Assembly (NCBI GenBank): GCA_963921425.1
Contig: OY992834.1
Span: 25,557,923-25,621,922, forward strand
Direction of reading: 5' to 3'
Source of the DNA: Dryas octopetala
Taxonomy: Eukaryota > Streptophyta > Magnoliopsida > Rosales > Rosaceae
Length of the DNA: 64,000 nt
Shown here: positions 21,945 through 34,241 of the stretch, piece after piece
Layout of the letters: every line of letters begins with the position of its first letter
How positions within the stretch are numbered: the stretch's first letter is position 1
Translations under genes and position numbers: made by a program
The notes under the pieces: generated by a model
Database searches by the model: none
What the model was told of the DNA's origin: nothing
The model's input: only the letters and a program-made list of their open reading frames with translations

Positions 21945-23237
21945 TTAGCACTTCACGCATTTCTGGGTGAGCTTCTTTGCATCTGCACGGAGGGTCGGCC
22001 AATAATAGCCTTGGCGAATGGCCTTGTGGGCTAAAGATTGGGCCCCTACATGATTGCCGCAAACCCCTTCATGGATCTTCCGGAGGATATAGTCGCCTTG
22101 CTCGGGGGTAAGGCATCGTAAGTATGGCATGGAGAAACCCCGCTTGTATAACTTGTCGTTGATAATGGTATACCGGGAGGCTCTATGGCGAAGGCGCCAA
22201 GCCTCGGTCTTGTCCGCAGGTGGGTTCCCATGCTTAAGAAATGCGAGGAAAGGGTCCATCCAACTAGCTTGTTGCTCAGACTGGTAGACTTCCATAACAT
22301 CAGTGCTGCGCTGAGGTAAGAACTCAACTGGGATAGACCTCCTGGCTTCATGGTCAACAGCCGAGGCAAGGCGAGCTAGGGCATCCGCCCTCTCATTGTC
22401 TGCCCGAGGGATTTGTATGAACTGGTATGCGGAGAACTGACTGAGTAGGCTTTGGACTTTGGTGAAGTAGGCGGCCATGCGCTCACCCTTGGTCTGGTAT
22501 TCCTGTGTGACCTGGTTCACCACAAGTTGAGAATCGCTGTAGATTCTGAGTTGCTCAACGTCCATATGTAGTGCCAAAGATAATCCGGCAATGAGGGCCT
22601 CATATTCAGCCTCATTGTTGGATGCCTAGAATCCGAATCGAAGAGCATACTCGATGATGGTCTGGTCAGGGGCGATCAAAACAAGTCCGGCTCCACTGCC
22701 CTGCTGGTTAGAAGATCCATCAACATATAAAGACCAGATTGGGCGATCTAACCTGATTGATGGGGTTGAAGAAGTTGGTGGGTCGGTGGTTGACACAGTG
22801 GCGGATGAGGGCTCAGCCTGGGGCAGGAATGTAGACTCTGAAATGAAGTCTGCAATGGCTTGTCCCTTGATTGCGGGCCGTGGGCGGTAGGAAATGTCAA
22901 ATTCGCTCAGCTCAATGGACCATTTGATAAGTCGGCCAGAGACCTCAGGTCGCTGCAAGACTTGCCTGAGCGGTTGATTGGTGAGAACCACAATAGGGTG
23001 AGCCTGGAAGTATGAGCGGAGGCGCCGGGCTGATGTGACCAAGGCAAGAGCTAATTTTTCTATCTCTGGATATCTGGTCTCAGCATCTTGCAGGGTCTTG
23101 CTAGTATAGTACACCGAGTGCTCAACCCTATCCTCAAGTCGAATTAAGACTGAGGTGGTGGCTGTCAGGGAAACGGACAAGTAGAGGAGTAGCTCTTCCC
23201 CTAGCTCGGGTTTAGAGAGTAGAGGTGATTTGCTCAT
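21945..23237 (-). mobile_element. Tat element RNase H regions
   Basis: Two pieces are seen. 22626-23237 starts with the classic gypsy RNase H context (HSVYYTSKTLQDAETRYPEI) and the linker RPRPAIKGQAIADFISE. The second RNase H-like region continues through SLYVDGSSNQQGSGAGLVLI to [20 protein letters not shown] and [16 protein letters not shown] (22560-22370). A second, cellular-type RNase H is the hallmark of the Tat lineage. It degrades RNA in the RNA-DNA hybrid during reverse transcription. Confidence 0.8.
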
Positions 23238-23279
23238 ATACTCTTTAAGGTCTTGGAAGGCCTTCTCACACTCCGGAGT

Positions 23280-24287
23280 CTAGTCGATGTATTTTGTCCG
23301 AGCCTTAAGGGTTTTGAAGAATGGGGCGCAACGGTCGGTGACCTTAGATATGAATCGTGTCAAGGCGGCGACTCGGCCTGTTAGGCTCTGGACTTCCTTC
23401 TGAGTCCTGGGAGATTGCATATCGATCAAGGCTTTGATTTTTTCAGAGTTGGCCTCGATCCCCCTTTGGCTCACCATGAAGCCAAGGAACTTTTCCGAAA
23501 ATACGCCGAACGTGCACTTAGCAGGGTTCAGGCGCATTTGGTACTTCTTGAGCACTGAAAACATCTCGGAAAGCCGGTGGACGTGGTCCTCCGCCCAGAC
23601 ACTCTTGACAAGCATGTCGTCCACATAGACTTCCATGGATTTACCAATATACTCTGAGAAGATGGAGTTGACCAAACGCTGGTAGGTGGCTCCGGCATTT
23701 TTGAGTCCGAAAGGCATTACTTTGTAACAATATAGGCCTCTGTCAGTGATGAAGGCCGTATTGTCCTGGTCGGAGCTGTGCATTAGGATTTGGTTATAGC
23801 CGGAGTAAGCGTCCATGAAACTAAGGAGTGCATGGCCTGCTGTGGCATCAACCAGTTGGTTAATTCGTGGAAGAGGAAAACTGTCCTTGGGGCAGGCCTT
23901 GTTGAGGTTGGTGAAGTCCACCCACATCCGCCACTTGCCATTTGACTTTTTGACCATCACAACATTGGCCAACCAATCCGGGTAGGAAACCTCGCGGATG
24001 AAACCAATTTTTTGTAATTTGTCGACTTCGTCCTTCATAGCAGCATAGATTTCGGGCTTGTACTGCCTACGCTTTTGTCGGACGGGGCGGTGTTGCGGAT
24101 TAAGACTCAGGCGATGAGAGATTACCTCCAGAGAGATCCCGGGCATGTCATCATAGAACCATCCAAAGACTTCGCATTGGTACGAAGAAAGTGGATGAGT
24201 TCTTCTTGGAGACCAACACTGAGCTGGGTGCCGACCCGAACCTTGCGATCCGGATAGGCAGGTGAGATGAGAACTTCTTCCACACAA
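23280..24287 (-). mobile_element. Tat element reverse transcriptase region
   Basis: The frame contains VMVKKSNGKWRMWVDFTNLN, then FPLPRINQLVDATAGHALLS and the catalytic YVDDML (about 23620). LGFMVSQRGIEANSEKIKAL follows. These are motifs of gypsy-type reverse transcriptases of the Tat branch. Confidence 0.9.
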
Positions 24288-26845
24288 CTGTCATCCGGCT
24301 GGGCAATAGCTCTGAAAGACGAATCACGGGGATCTTCAGGAGGATCCGGGGTAGGGCAGGTGGGGGAAACAGAAACAGCCATAGAGGGCTTGGCCTCTTT
24401 CTTCTTCTTAACGGAAGTCGTGTAGCAGGACCTGGCTGATACTTGGTTGCCTTTAACTACCCCCGTGCCACATGGGGTCGAGAACTTGATCAAAAGCAAG
24501 TGAGTGGAGATCATAACCTTCAGCTGGTTAAGGGCAGGTCGTCCCAGAATGACATTGTAAGCTGTGGGGCAGTCGACCACCAAAAACTGAGTAGTTGTGG
24601 TAGCGGTCGAAGGATATCTCCCGAGAGTGAGTGGAAGGTAGATCCCACTAAGAGGGGTGACCATATCGCCCGAAAAGCTAAGTAAAGGAGCGACCGACCG
24701 GTCAAGCCTCTCATGCTCAATTCCAAGAGCAGTGAAGGCTGAGGCGAAGAGGATGTTGATGGAGCTACCATAATCGACAATGATTCGAGCCACGTCGAAG
24801 TTAGCTATAGTGGCCTTAATGACCAAAGGGTCATCGTGTGGAAAGATTAAATCACGTTCCTCCTCCTCAGCAAAAGAAATGGGTGACCACCCGAGCTTAG
24901 GAGTCTTTCTGCTACGGTGGAAGTCTACAGCCATAACGTCGGAGCATTGCTGGGCACTGCGGGCGTATTCCTTCCTAGCCATGTTGGAGTTGCCAGCGAG
25001 GGTCGGGCCCCCACAGATGGTATTGACTCGCCCCCGTCGTTGTCCTTCGGTCTTGGCCTTTTCAGTGGCTTTCTTGTCTACAAAACCATCCAACTTTCCT
25101 GCCTGTACTAAAGTTTTTATGGCCTCCTTAAAAGCTCTACATACTTCAGTATCATGACCATGGTCGTCATGGTAAAGGCAAAAAAAGTTCTTATTAGCTC
25201 GGTACCATGTTTGTGGTGGGCGGGGTGGGAGCTTGGGAAGTATGTATTTGATCTGGGGATACAATTCTGTATAGGTAACAGTGAGAATTGTATAGGCTTT
25301 GAACCTGAAGGCATAGGATGTCTGACAAGTTTCCTCCCTTCGTTGTCCTCCACCTCTACCATCACCAAATTGTTTCTTGGTGAATTTAGTGAACTTTTTC
25401 CCGGACCCCCCATACTGGTTACCCGAATAGGGCTTGGGCTGGGGTGGCACTATGATGGCCTGGTCGGTACTTGGACGATCTATGGTAGGTGGCTTCTTCC
25501 CATATGTTTTGAATTCAGCCGTAGCATAGCCAATGGCCTCTTGCATGAGTTCCTTGTAGGTGCGCGGATTGCGGCGGTTGATTTCAAACAAGAAATCTCC
25601 CTCTAGGAGACCACCCTTGAAAGCAGCGAAGGCTACCTTCTCATCACAGTCGCGACACCGAGATCGCTCTAGCTGAAATCGGGTAATATATTCCCGAAGA
25701 GATTCCCTGCTGCCTTGGCGGACCCGCGTCAGGTCATCCTTGGTGTAAATCCTATCGGTCTGGATGATATACTGGCCTAGGAAGAGCTCTCGGAGCTCGT
25801 TGAAACAATCAACCGAGCCGGGAGGAAGTTGATATAACCAATTCCTTGCACTGCCAGAGAGGGTAGAAGGGAAGATCCGACACTTTGTAATTTCATCGGC
25901 ACCTTTAGACTCCAAAGCGGACCGGAAACTCATGAGGTGGTCATATGGGTCTTCCTTCCCTGTGTACGGAGTGATTTTGGGAGGTCGGACGTTGCCAACC
26001 GGGGGAATGGACAGGATGCGAGCTGTGAAAGGGCCAGGTAGCTCCCTTGTTTCCAAAGATGGGTGTCCACCACGACTGCCCCCCTCCACTCTCCTCAGGC
26101 GCTCACTGATGTCCATGAGGAATTGTTGGAGCTGGTCTGGTGGAAGAGATCTGCTGTTACCGGAGTCAGCGACTTGCTCACCTGTGAAAACATCATCTCC
26201 TGCGCGGCGCCCAGCCGAGAAAACCTGCTCTTCTCCCCGTCGTCGCTTGGGACGAGTAGTTTCATCCTCCTCAAAGTCTTGGGGACATGGGTTGGATTCA
26301 CCCCAGTTCGCCCGCTGCTCTTCTCGTCGAGAACGGTTGTCGTCGAGCAGATGGTGGCAGTCCCCATAAATATGGAATTCTTCAGAGCGGGTAGGATGCT
26401 CGCCAGATCGGGCCCGGCTGACCGGGTGGACAAGTCTCTTTTGGAAACCTGGGGGTGGGCGACTACCTTGCCCTGTGTCTAGTTGACGCGAAAAATCTCG
26501 GTCCCTTCGGGGGGGGTTCTTCCTCTCACCACTCCGGAGAGTGGTGCGTTCGTCCCTGTCGTAGGGGTTCCCCCTCTCACCACTCCGGAGAGTGGTATGT
26601 TCTTCCATGTAGTGGAGAAGTCGCTCATATAGCTGTGATGTATCCTTTTGAAGGTCAAGCTGTTCCTGGGTTCGTTGGAGTTGAGCCTCCAATCGTTGGA
26701 TGTATGCCTCCTGATCAGATTCGGCAGTCTTCTTGCCTCGCTTGTCACCCAACGGGGTGTTGTCGACTTGGTCGAGAATAGGACCTCCGTCAGACATTAC
26801 AGGGGTCGGAAGGTTTTTGCACCTCAACTGAGGGTAGAGAATCAA
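24122..26845 (-). mobile_element. Tat element gag and protease region
   Basis: A long open frame of 907 codons. The N-terminal part is charged and carries a QRLEAQLQRTQEQLDLQKD coiled coil. The middle carries the retrotransposon gag domain (PYTGKEDPYDHLMSFRSALE, then SGSARNWLYQLPPGS). The C-terminal third has the aspartic-protease-like region followed by YNVILGRPALNQL, as expected for a gag-pro polyprotein. The frame overlaps the start of the reverse transcriptase frame. Confidence 0.85.
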
Positions 26846-26862
26846 ATGGGAAAAGTTGTCGA

Positions 26863-26884
26863 ATTCCCACAGACGGCGCCAAAC
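26863..26884 (-). promoter_or_regulatory. Primer binding site of the Tat element
   Basis: Immediately inside the 5' LTR the minus strand reads TTTGGCGCCGTCTGTGGGAA. TGGCGCC is complementary to a tRNA 3' end of the form GGCGCCA. The identical motif sits in the same place in the second copy (about 51418-51437). Confidence 0.7.
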
Positions 26885-27510
26885 TGTTGATGCTGAAAAA
26901 TGGTAAAGCAGTCAACGTCGAGTCAAACCGCGTGGACCCGTTGACCCACCACTGAGTGGATGACACGTCGAAGTGGGGTAGAAACAGGTAGCTGGGTTCG
27001 ACCAGTGAATAATGGAGAGAAAATGATATCCAATGCACCATGCGCAAGTACACAAAAGTGAGCATGAAGGGCACCGGTGTGGTACCGGCCGAAGCTCCTC
27101 CGACGCTCAAGTCAGTGTTCAGAGAATCTGTGAGCAGAGTGAGTGGGTAGTATGATAATGATTGAGTTGTCCATTTCTGACAAGAAAGTACCTCTTTTAT
27201 AGTACTTTTGAAAGAGTGTCAACCAATCCGGTGATGACACGTGTCCCTTGTAAAGATTCGCACTGTAGGAGCGCCACGTGTCACCTGTCTCGTGGGTCTA
27301 AATGAGTCGACACGGGTCGGGGCCTAGGAGGCTGGAGCTTAGGAGGCCGGAGCCTATGGGGCCGGAGCCTAGGAGGCCGGAGCCTAGGGGGCCGAAGCCC
27401 AGGAGCCCAGGAACTTAGGAGGGGCTTATCTTTTGGGCCCAGGCTCAAACGACATGATGTTAAGCCGTATGTGACTTATCGTTATGCCCAGATGATTAGT
27501 CATACGAACA
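26885..27510 (-). repeat. 5' LTR of the Tat element
   Basis: A 626-bp partner of the LTR at 16216-16842, about 97% identical by hand count. It has the same TATA box, G-boxes and GC-rich repeats. Transcription would start here and run left. Confidence 0.93.
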
Positions 27511-27515
27511 ATAGT

Positions 27516-27943
27516 AGATCCTAAAAAGCATAATTCTTTTGTAGTAGATCTGAATCCTCCTTTTGAACCCTCTAATATGCTCACATTATCTCTCAAGAAT
27601 TTATTTTGCTAATAAAACATAATTTTATAAACTTACCTATCAAAAACTAAAAAATATAAATATAAATGGGCCTGACCAATATCCATGGTTGCAGATCAAG
27701 GTACTCGATCATGATCCTCTGCATCCATATATGGCGCGTACTGAAAGAGAGACCAATTTCCTCAGCTTTACTATTCAAGGATTTTTATGATGGATAATCA
27801 AAGTCACCAAGTGTAGTGTACGTAGGTTATCTTGAATGTAAATGCCTATGTTAGATAAAGCAAATTTTGCAATCACCACGCTGAAATTGAAAACTTTCCA
27901 CACCAAATGACGAACACCATCCACCTCGAGACTTGAGCATGAT
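27516..27943. other. Intergenic DNA, nothing recognised
   Basis: No gene or repeat family is identified. Confidence 0.5.
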
Positions 27944-27952
27944 CTATTTATG

Positions 27953-28133
27953 AAAAAATTATAGGATATAACCGATATACCGCCACGTGGTATAACCAAT
28001 CCAATATGTAAAGGTATTATTGGACGATGTGTTTATATTAGTAATGTATAGTATTAATAACATTCACTCATATTTTAACACATAGACTGGTTATACCACA
28101 TGTTAATATATCAGTTATACAGAATAATTTATC
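27953..28133. mobile_element. Small MITE with 9-bp target duplication
   Basis: The inverted arms read AAAAAATTATAGGATATAAC and GATAAATTATTCTGTATAAC inward, and both continue to a GTGGTATAACCA motif. CTATTTATG occurs on each side (27944-27952 and 28134-28142), a perfect 9-bp duplication that suits a Mutator-type MITE. It is non-coding. Confidence 0.72.
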
Positions 28134-28142
28134 CTATTTATG

Positions 28143-29207
28143 CTTCTAATTGCATCTTCCGTACCCATTTCAAAGAAAAAAAATAAAGGACTATGATTTG
28201 CCTACATGGCTACATGTACATGTACTGATTTACCCACTTCTTAAAATGTGAAGTTTTAGGTACACCAAAAAGAGTGTTGAATACTAGCCTCACATATTGG
28301 ATGAGATAATATTTAAGCTTTCTAATAATTAAAGTAATAAACACTTGTTGGATCTCTTTACCTAAGTAATTTAAACTTTTAGAATGTATATTAAAAAATA
28401 TTATTGCACTTAAGCTTTTTTAAGCTTTGAACTATTTTCTTAAAAAATAAAACTTAGTTTATATAATTTTGAAAAAAAAAATTAACAAAAATTTGATACA
28501 TCTTAGTAAACTGAAATAGATACCACAAATCAACCTGCAATACGGATGTCAGGGACGGATCATAGTAGGGGGCTGGACGTGCTCCAGCACCCGCTAAAAT
28601 TTTTTTTTTAAAAAAAAAACCTATGTATCTATTACAGCCCAGCCCACCCCAATTAAAAAAATACAAAACATCACCCACTCACCCATCACTCCCAGAGTCC
28701 CAGCAACAAGCACGTTTTTCATCTCAGCAAGAGCAAACACATTTTCTTTTCTCTTGCATTTGCATTGGCATTGTTTCTTTTATTGTTTTGTTGTTGGTTT
28801 TTAGTCTATATTTTTGTATAGATATGATGTTATTCGCACATTGCTTATCAATGTACATTAGAGACTCGTTATATACAATGGGTGTGTAAGTTTGTTTTTC
28901 GTTGATATCACATAACACAACCTCTTGATCTAATTGATACGTGTCACCCCACAACACACGTGTAAAGTTGTAAGTAAGCCATATTTGACTTGAAGCTGGC
29001 TCTTTATGTGCAAAAGACCAAAACTAGCTCCTTTTTTTTTTTTTTTTTTTTTATTGGGTTAGATGATTTTGATATCTCTGACTAACATTATTGTATTTCT
29101 GGAGATAAGAAGGGGTCCAGTTACTTGTGTTGACTGTTGAAGTAGATCTGATGGCATTTGTGGTAGTTCCATAGCAAGGTTATGGGCAGTGTTGTAACCC
29201 TACCTTC
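28143..29207. other. Intergenic DNA with one possible transposon end
   Basis: CAGGGACGGATCATAG at 28551 resembles the CAGGGACGGA ends of many plant hAT-type elements, but no partner end was found, so it may be a broken copy. A poly-T tract lies near 29031-29052. No coding region is supported before the peptide gene. Confidence 0.4.
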
Positions 29208-29216
29208 TATAAAAGG
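29208..29216 (+). promoter_or_regulatory. TATA box of the cysteine-rich peptide gene
   Basis: TATAAAAGG lies 54 bp before the ATG at 29270, leaving room for a leader of about 25-30 nt that contains a GAA repeat. Confidence 0.75.
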
Positions 29217-29269
29217 AAACCACGTACACCATTCAACCACAATTCAGAGCAAAGAAGAAGAAGAAGAAG

Positions 29270-30499
29270 ATGATGAAGAATATAGCTGTTGTAGTGTTGG
29301 TTCTGTTTGTGATGTCGTCGAGTATCAGTACGGACAGCGTTGTCCACGCCGCTGGTGTTGACTGCTATGATGCTTGCAACACTGGTTGTGTTAACAGGAA
29401 CAGTAAGTCCCCCCCCCCCCCCCCCCTTCCCCACTAATTCTAATTAATTAGTTTATATTTCTTGGTCAGGTAATTAATTACTTTATTGATTAATCATCAT
29501 CGTATTAATTTATTCGTAGCTAGCAATAGCATGCTCGATCATAATTAAATCTCTATATATGATCGATAAAATAAATAATTTCATTGATGTATGCCCGTCA
29601 TTTCTGTTCCTTTTTTTATCAAAACAAGTAAACAACTTGGATAATGGATTCTACAGAAATTTCTAGAGGATGCAAATTTAGTCAAAACTAGGGATGATAG
29701 ATCTTGGCATCTTGCATTCACTCTTTTAAATCCAATATAATATTTCCAAATTACACCTTTTTGGGTGGGTGGAGGTGCATTATCGATCTTACCAAACTAT
29801 TTTTGAAAACTCGGTTTATTGTTTAATTGTGGAAAAATTCAGCTGATGTTTAATTTGATGAATTAGTATAATATATTGTTAAAATATTTCGGAACCTTCG
29901 ACAGAAAAATGAGTATCTTGGATTTTCAATTTAAATTAATTCGGATCGAATTATAGAATATAAAAATCCACTCCAATGGAGTTGAATTATATATGTAAAT
30001 TTTATTTATTTATTTATTTTAGTCTGAGAAATGAAATTGAACTTGAACATTTTTTCCCCACTGGTTTGTATGCAGCGAGGCTTTATCAACGCTGTGATCG
30101 CAAGTGCCAGATTAAGTGCGGTCCAGGTAATTAATCATTCAATCTCTCACTTCCTTTTTTTTAGGCCTTATCACCTTGGAAGTTTAGCACTTACAGTTTG
30201 AGTGTGTTTTAAACAAAACGAATAAACGCACTGAAACTTAAGTGCCAAGTGTCAATAGATGATAGATCTACTTATATTCCTCGCTCTTCTTATTATTTTA
30301 TTCTGAAATTCTAAATTAAATAATTATTTGGCTATTGGGAGTACATTTAAGTTTGGTGGTTTAAGCCCATTAGGTTGGTTCTTGCAGTTAACAAATTTCT
30401 ATAGGCTGGTTCTTGACTCCAATTTAACCAAAGCCTGCCTAATTATGTTCTACATATATGTATATTGCAGATTCTCAAACTCAGGAGAATTTTCATTGA
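29270..30499 (+). CDS. Secreted six-cysteine peptide (thionin-like family), 3 exons, 70 aa
   Basis: Exons are 29270-29402, 30076-30126 and 30471-30499, all with GT..AG borders and consistent phase. The product starts MMKNIAVVVLVLFVMSSSIS, a clear signal peptide, probably cleaved near VVHAAG (residues 24-29). The mature part has six cysteines in a mirrored layout: C32-x3-C36-x3-C40, then C51-x3-C55-x3-C59 (VDCYDACNTGC and RCDRKCQIKCG). The tail DSQTQENFH is hydrophilic. Small peptides of this pattern are annotated in plants as thionin-like or cysteine-rich secreted proteins. A defence or signalling role is inferred, not shown. A TATA box precedes it. I chose the first of two nearby ATGs (29270, 29273). 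It was too fragmented by introns to appear as one open frame. Confidence 0.8.
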
Positions 30500-32774
30500 A
30501 AGACGAAGGACATTGGCCATCACATCATAAATCAATAAAAAAAAGTATATGTAATAGATAACTTTTGGCCTGTGGAAGAGGTGGAGAAAACAGATTACAT
30601 GCATGTCCTTTGCACACTAAAGAAGTATGTAACTTTTTGTTCAAACCTTTGTGCTAATGGAGAAGTAAATGAAAGTAGTAGTATGAAACTATATGATCAG
30701 TAATGAGTTATTTTGTATTATACAAAGTTATTTAGATAAGGGCAAATTTTGAGCAGCCGTACGTGATAATGTATGATTCTTGTTGGTATGAGATTATAAC
30801 GGCTAAAATTAATAATAAGATTAGTTTCAGTTCAGTGTTTTAAGTTTGTTTTAATTTTTGAATTAATACTTGTCTTTAAAATCTTATAACGTCATATTCA
30901 ACATTTTCTTTTTTGGAATTGTGTAACGTCATAGAAACCGGTATGTCATAGTGGTACCTATTTGAGGATCTCGAGTCGAGTATTATAGTCTTGAAACTCT
31001 TATAATATGTTAAGTAATTTTGTTTTGAAATAGCGACGGATCAGAGATAAAAGATAAAATTAGTAGTGAATAAATAAAATGTTATTTAGTTTAAGATGTT
31101 TGCAACAAAGCCAACTCCTAAAGGCCATCAGTAATTGGTGTAAAATCTTAAAAAAAAAGAAATTAATATTTTAAATAATAAATATTAAATTCACAAAGAG
31201 GATTTATAATTCAAACAGAAAACAAAATGTCTTACTCATCGCCCATTGCCATTTCGTTCTTCTCCACATGTTTACCTGCACTAAAATTTGTGTAAGGATG
31301 AGCATCACCTTGTTCAACCGACCCAAAACGTTTTTCACAGGATAAGCTAGAAAAAGCCAAAATTACATCACCAAAATAGATTAACCATCACTCCAATTAT
31401 ACCTATCATGTTAGTTCTCAAACAACATAAATATAACATGAGAAATTGTAGGAAAATCATGCAAAATTAAACTATGCCGCAAAACAAAAACAAAATTTTC
31501 ATAATATGCACATATATCAATTACCAAAGTTGGTTCTTATACCAATATTAAAAATTGATCATATAAATACAATGAAGAATAAAAGTTTACATGATCGTCT
31601 TCGGATTGATATATGATACAGAACAAAATAACCATAAGAGGATTCATACCTTACTCGCGTGCTTGAAATCCAATCATAGAATGAATCCAAGTGTCATCTG
31701 CTAGCTCCTTTGTTCTTTCAGCCACTCAAATGAATGACCTTTAATTAATTCACGCTAGAAGAGTGTAGAGAGATGGACTTACTGGAGGATGGGATGCTAG
31801 CTCTCTTCTCTTTAGTTTTGGCTCAAAAAAATAAACAACGTAGAATCAACTTACTGGGAAGTGTACTCTTTTGTCAAATATTAGTATATTCTATATAGGC
31901 CGTTATATAAATGTGTCCAGCCATTCCTAGTCAAATTGATAAGTCTATTTTTATCAATTTTATTTGGTAATTAACATTTAATTATTAATTAATTAACCAA
32001 TGACCCATTATTGTGCTTATTTTTATTTATTCTCTCGGTCCAATTAATTAATTCATTAATTAATTATGTCCCTACTCATGTCTAATATCATCCCATACAT
32101 GTTTGTGTGTGAACTCTTAGGTTGTAATATATTAAATCCGGCAGTGAACCTCATTTGGGAAAAATTACCATTTTTTCCTCAAGTCTCCCAAGCCAAGCTT
32201 GACGCCTAGTAATATGTCATGCTTACCCAGATTAACTAGAAGTTGAAAGCATCTTTCAGCCTTAATTATAATACAATACAGTCTCTTCGTAATCTTATAT
32301 TCCGAATCACAGTCGAGTATAAAATTTGTCAACCTTTAATATGATTCTTGAGGCCTATTCCTTAATTATGTATAGATTATAATAGATCACAAGAGCCTAC
32401 TCCTTGATCATGTACTCTAGTAAGAGATTTCTGAATCTAAGAATCTAAACATTGGTAGTCTTATGAAACATCTCCTCTATTTCCAAGAGTGACAAATCCT
32501 TTGGTAAACATGCACCTGTCCCTAAAAGCAAGTGATCGACTATATATACCCAATCTGTACCTATAGCTAGACTCTGGGAGCCTAGGCTAATAATACAATC
32601 AAAGTATAGTGATTGAACGCACAAGATAACTATGGTGTCTTAAATCTAGGGACTAGTTGTATTACCAATACTTAATGAATTCATGTTGATGGGTGTGTAA
32701 TACTCCATTACAAGTATTCATTTTACGGTCATGTTCAGTGAACCATGTGATGGCACCCATGAATTTCTCCTAGT
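30500..32774. other. Intergenic DNA, no gene recognised
   Basis: The first 250 bp are probably the 3' untranslated region of the peptide gene. Around 31200-32770 the composition and phrases such as a long ATTAATTAATTAA tract resemble LTR-type repeats, but I could find no paired ends and no coding region. I cannot classify it. Confidence 0.4.
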
Positions 32775-32996
32775 GTCTCTAAAATGATAATCTTCCAAGG
32801 TCATAGAAGATTCTTACCACATCATCATCTATATTGCAGCCATTACAAATGGATGCCTTTATTAATAAGCAGAAATTTGATGTGGCTCTTTTACCTCTAA
32901 GGGGAAAGGATGTGTTAACACAAGTTGTAAGTATCAATTGTAACTTTGAGAAGAAAGAGACAAAGCGCAGCTTAATTAGTCAAACTCCTACTTCAT
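32775..32996 (+). pseudogene. Older CACTA transposase (TNP2) fragment, left part
   Basis: The translation contains IIFQGHRRFLPHHHLY, then NKQKFDVALLPLRGKDVLTQ and VVSINCNFEKKETKRS. It aligns with ISFQGHRRFLPRHHPYRNQM and NKQEFGSALKPLSGEEVLAK in the younger element's own transposase. It continues at 43314-43420 after the younger CACTA insertion. An in-frame stop is present near the start, and identity is well below that of a recent copy. Confidence 0.85.
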
Positions 32997-33025
32997 CACT
33001 ACTACAAAAAAGCTCATACATATCA
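32997..33025 (+). repeat. Left terminal inverted repeat of the CACTA element
   Basis: CACTACTACAAAAAAGCTCA and the next nine bases are identical to the inverted right end. Confidence 0.95.
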
Positions 33026-34241
33026 CTAGATTAATATCAGTTTTAAGGGTATTCGATATAATATGGTTTTTAATATCGTTTAAAAGTTTTTTTTTTCAAA
33101 AAATGATATTTAAACTAGTTTATATATCATCAGGATTTTGAATGTGATATATTATGTTGGACAAATTTATTAACCCTGATTTAAAAGTGATATCTATACA
33201 AATAAATGATGCTTAAATTTTAGAATGGGAAAATAGGGGTACTGTTCGTGACTGAAAAAAATTTTTGCAGCCCGCGTTTATACACTTAGACTCACACACC
33301 CACACTCAGTCACTCACATCCAAACTGAACCAGACTCAAACCCACACCCTAACTCATCATCTTCTTCATCAATCTCTAACGAAGATATATGTATTGAGCT
33401 CGAAGGTTAAGCTAGCTAGCTGGTTTTCCAATCCACCCAGCCTTAAGACGTTGAGAGCGAACGCTTGCAGATCGAGATCGATGGGTTGAGCGCGCGCGAA
33501 GGCTTGCAGAGAGCGAAGGCGACAGAGAGACAGAGAGACTGAGAGAAGTCTGAGAAGTCGGGAAGTGAGAAAGAGAGAGGAGAGAAGATTCTGGACAACG
33601 TCACGAGATCGAGATCGACCCAGAGAACCCTTCCCGATACCCCCACCCAGCCTTCGCGATTTCAGGTATTTGATGAGATTGTTTTGTTATTTTTTCTTTT
33701 TAATTTGAATTTTAGATTCCGGATTAAGGGTTCTAATATCTGCAAGTTGTTTGAACATGTATGCATTGCTATTTGGGTGTTTTGTTATTTGGGTGTTTTT
33801 GGAATTTTTATTTGTTTGTATTTGGGTGTTTTGTAGATTGTTTGAACTTGGGTCTGTTTGAATTTGGGTGCTGGAATTGTTTGTATTTAATTGAAATATG
33901 GAACTTGGGTCGACTGTGTTATGAATTTGGGTATGTGGTTAATTCGTTTGATTTTGGGTTTGAGGTCTAATATATTATGTGGGTTTTGCAATTAAGGATA
34001 GAGTTCTAGGTAAAGATATATAGGTTTAAACCCAATACATTGCCAGGCTTCAACTAGGTCATATGGTGTCAATATAATTGAATATTTGATGAGTTCTAGG
34101 TAAAGGTATATGTGTTCTTTAGATGAGTTTCTGCTAATTAAAATTGACATTAATATTAGTTATATATTATCAGTTAATATGCTTCCTTTTGCATATGTTT
34201 AATTGGGTTCGTATTGAAATGGTGTTATTTTGTATAAGAGT

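Larger units (their letters stand above)
16216..27510 (-). mobile_element. Ty3/gypsy LTR retrotransposon, Tat lineage, 11.3 kb
   Basis: Two LTRs (16216-16842, 26885-27510) bound gag-protease, reverse transcriptase, two RNase H-type regions and integrase, read right to left. The order, the extra RNase H region, the long 3' part and an opposite-strand accessory gene are those of the Tat lineage (Ogre/Retand relatives). The flanks GTAGT and ATAGT agree at 4 of 5 bases. The LTRs differ by about 20 positions by hand count, roughly 3%, which suggests an insertion on the order of one to a few million years ago. Overall structure is complete, but the coding region is broken at about four places, so it is a fossil. 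Confidence 0.92.

Noticed and set aside
28551-28566. Complete hAT element starting at CAGGGACGGA
   Set aside because: Only one end was found; no inverted partner or 8-bp duplication could be identified.
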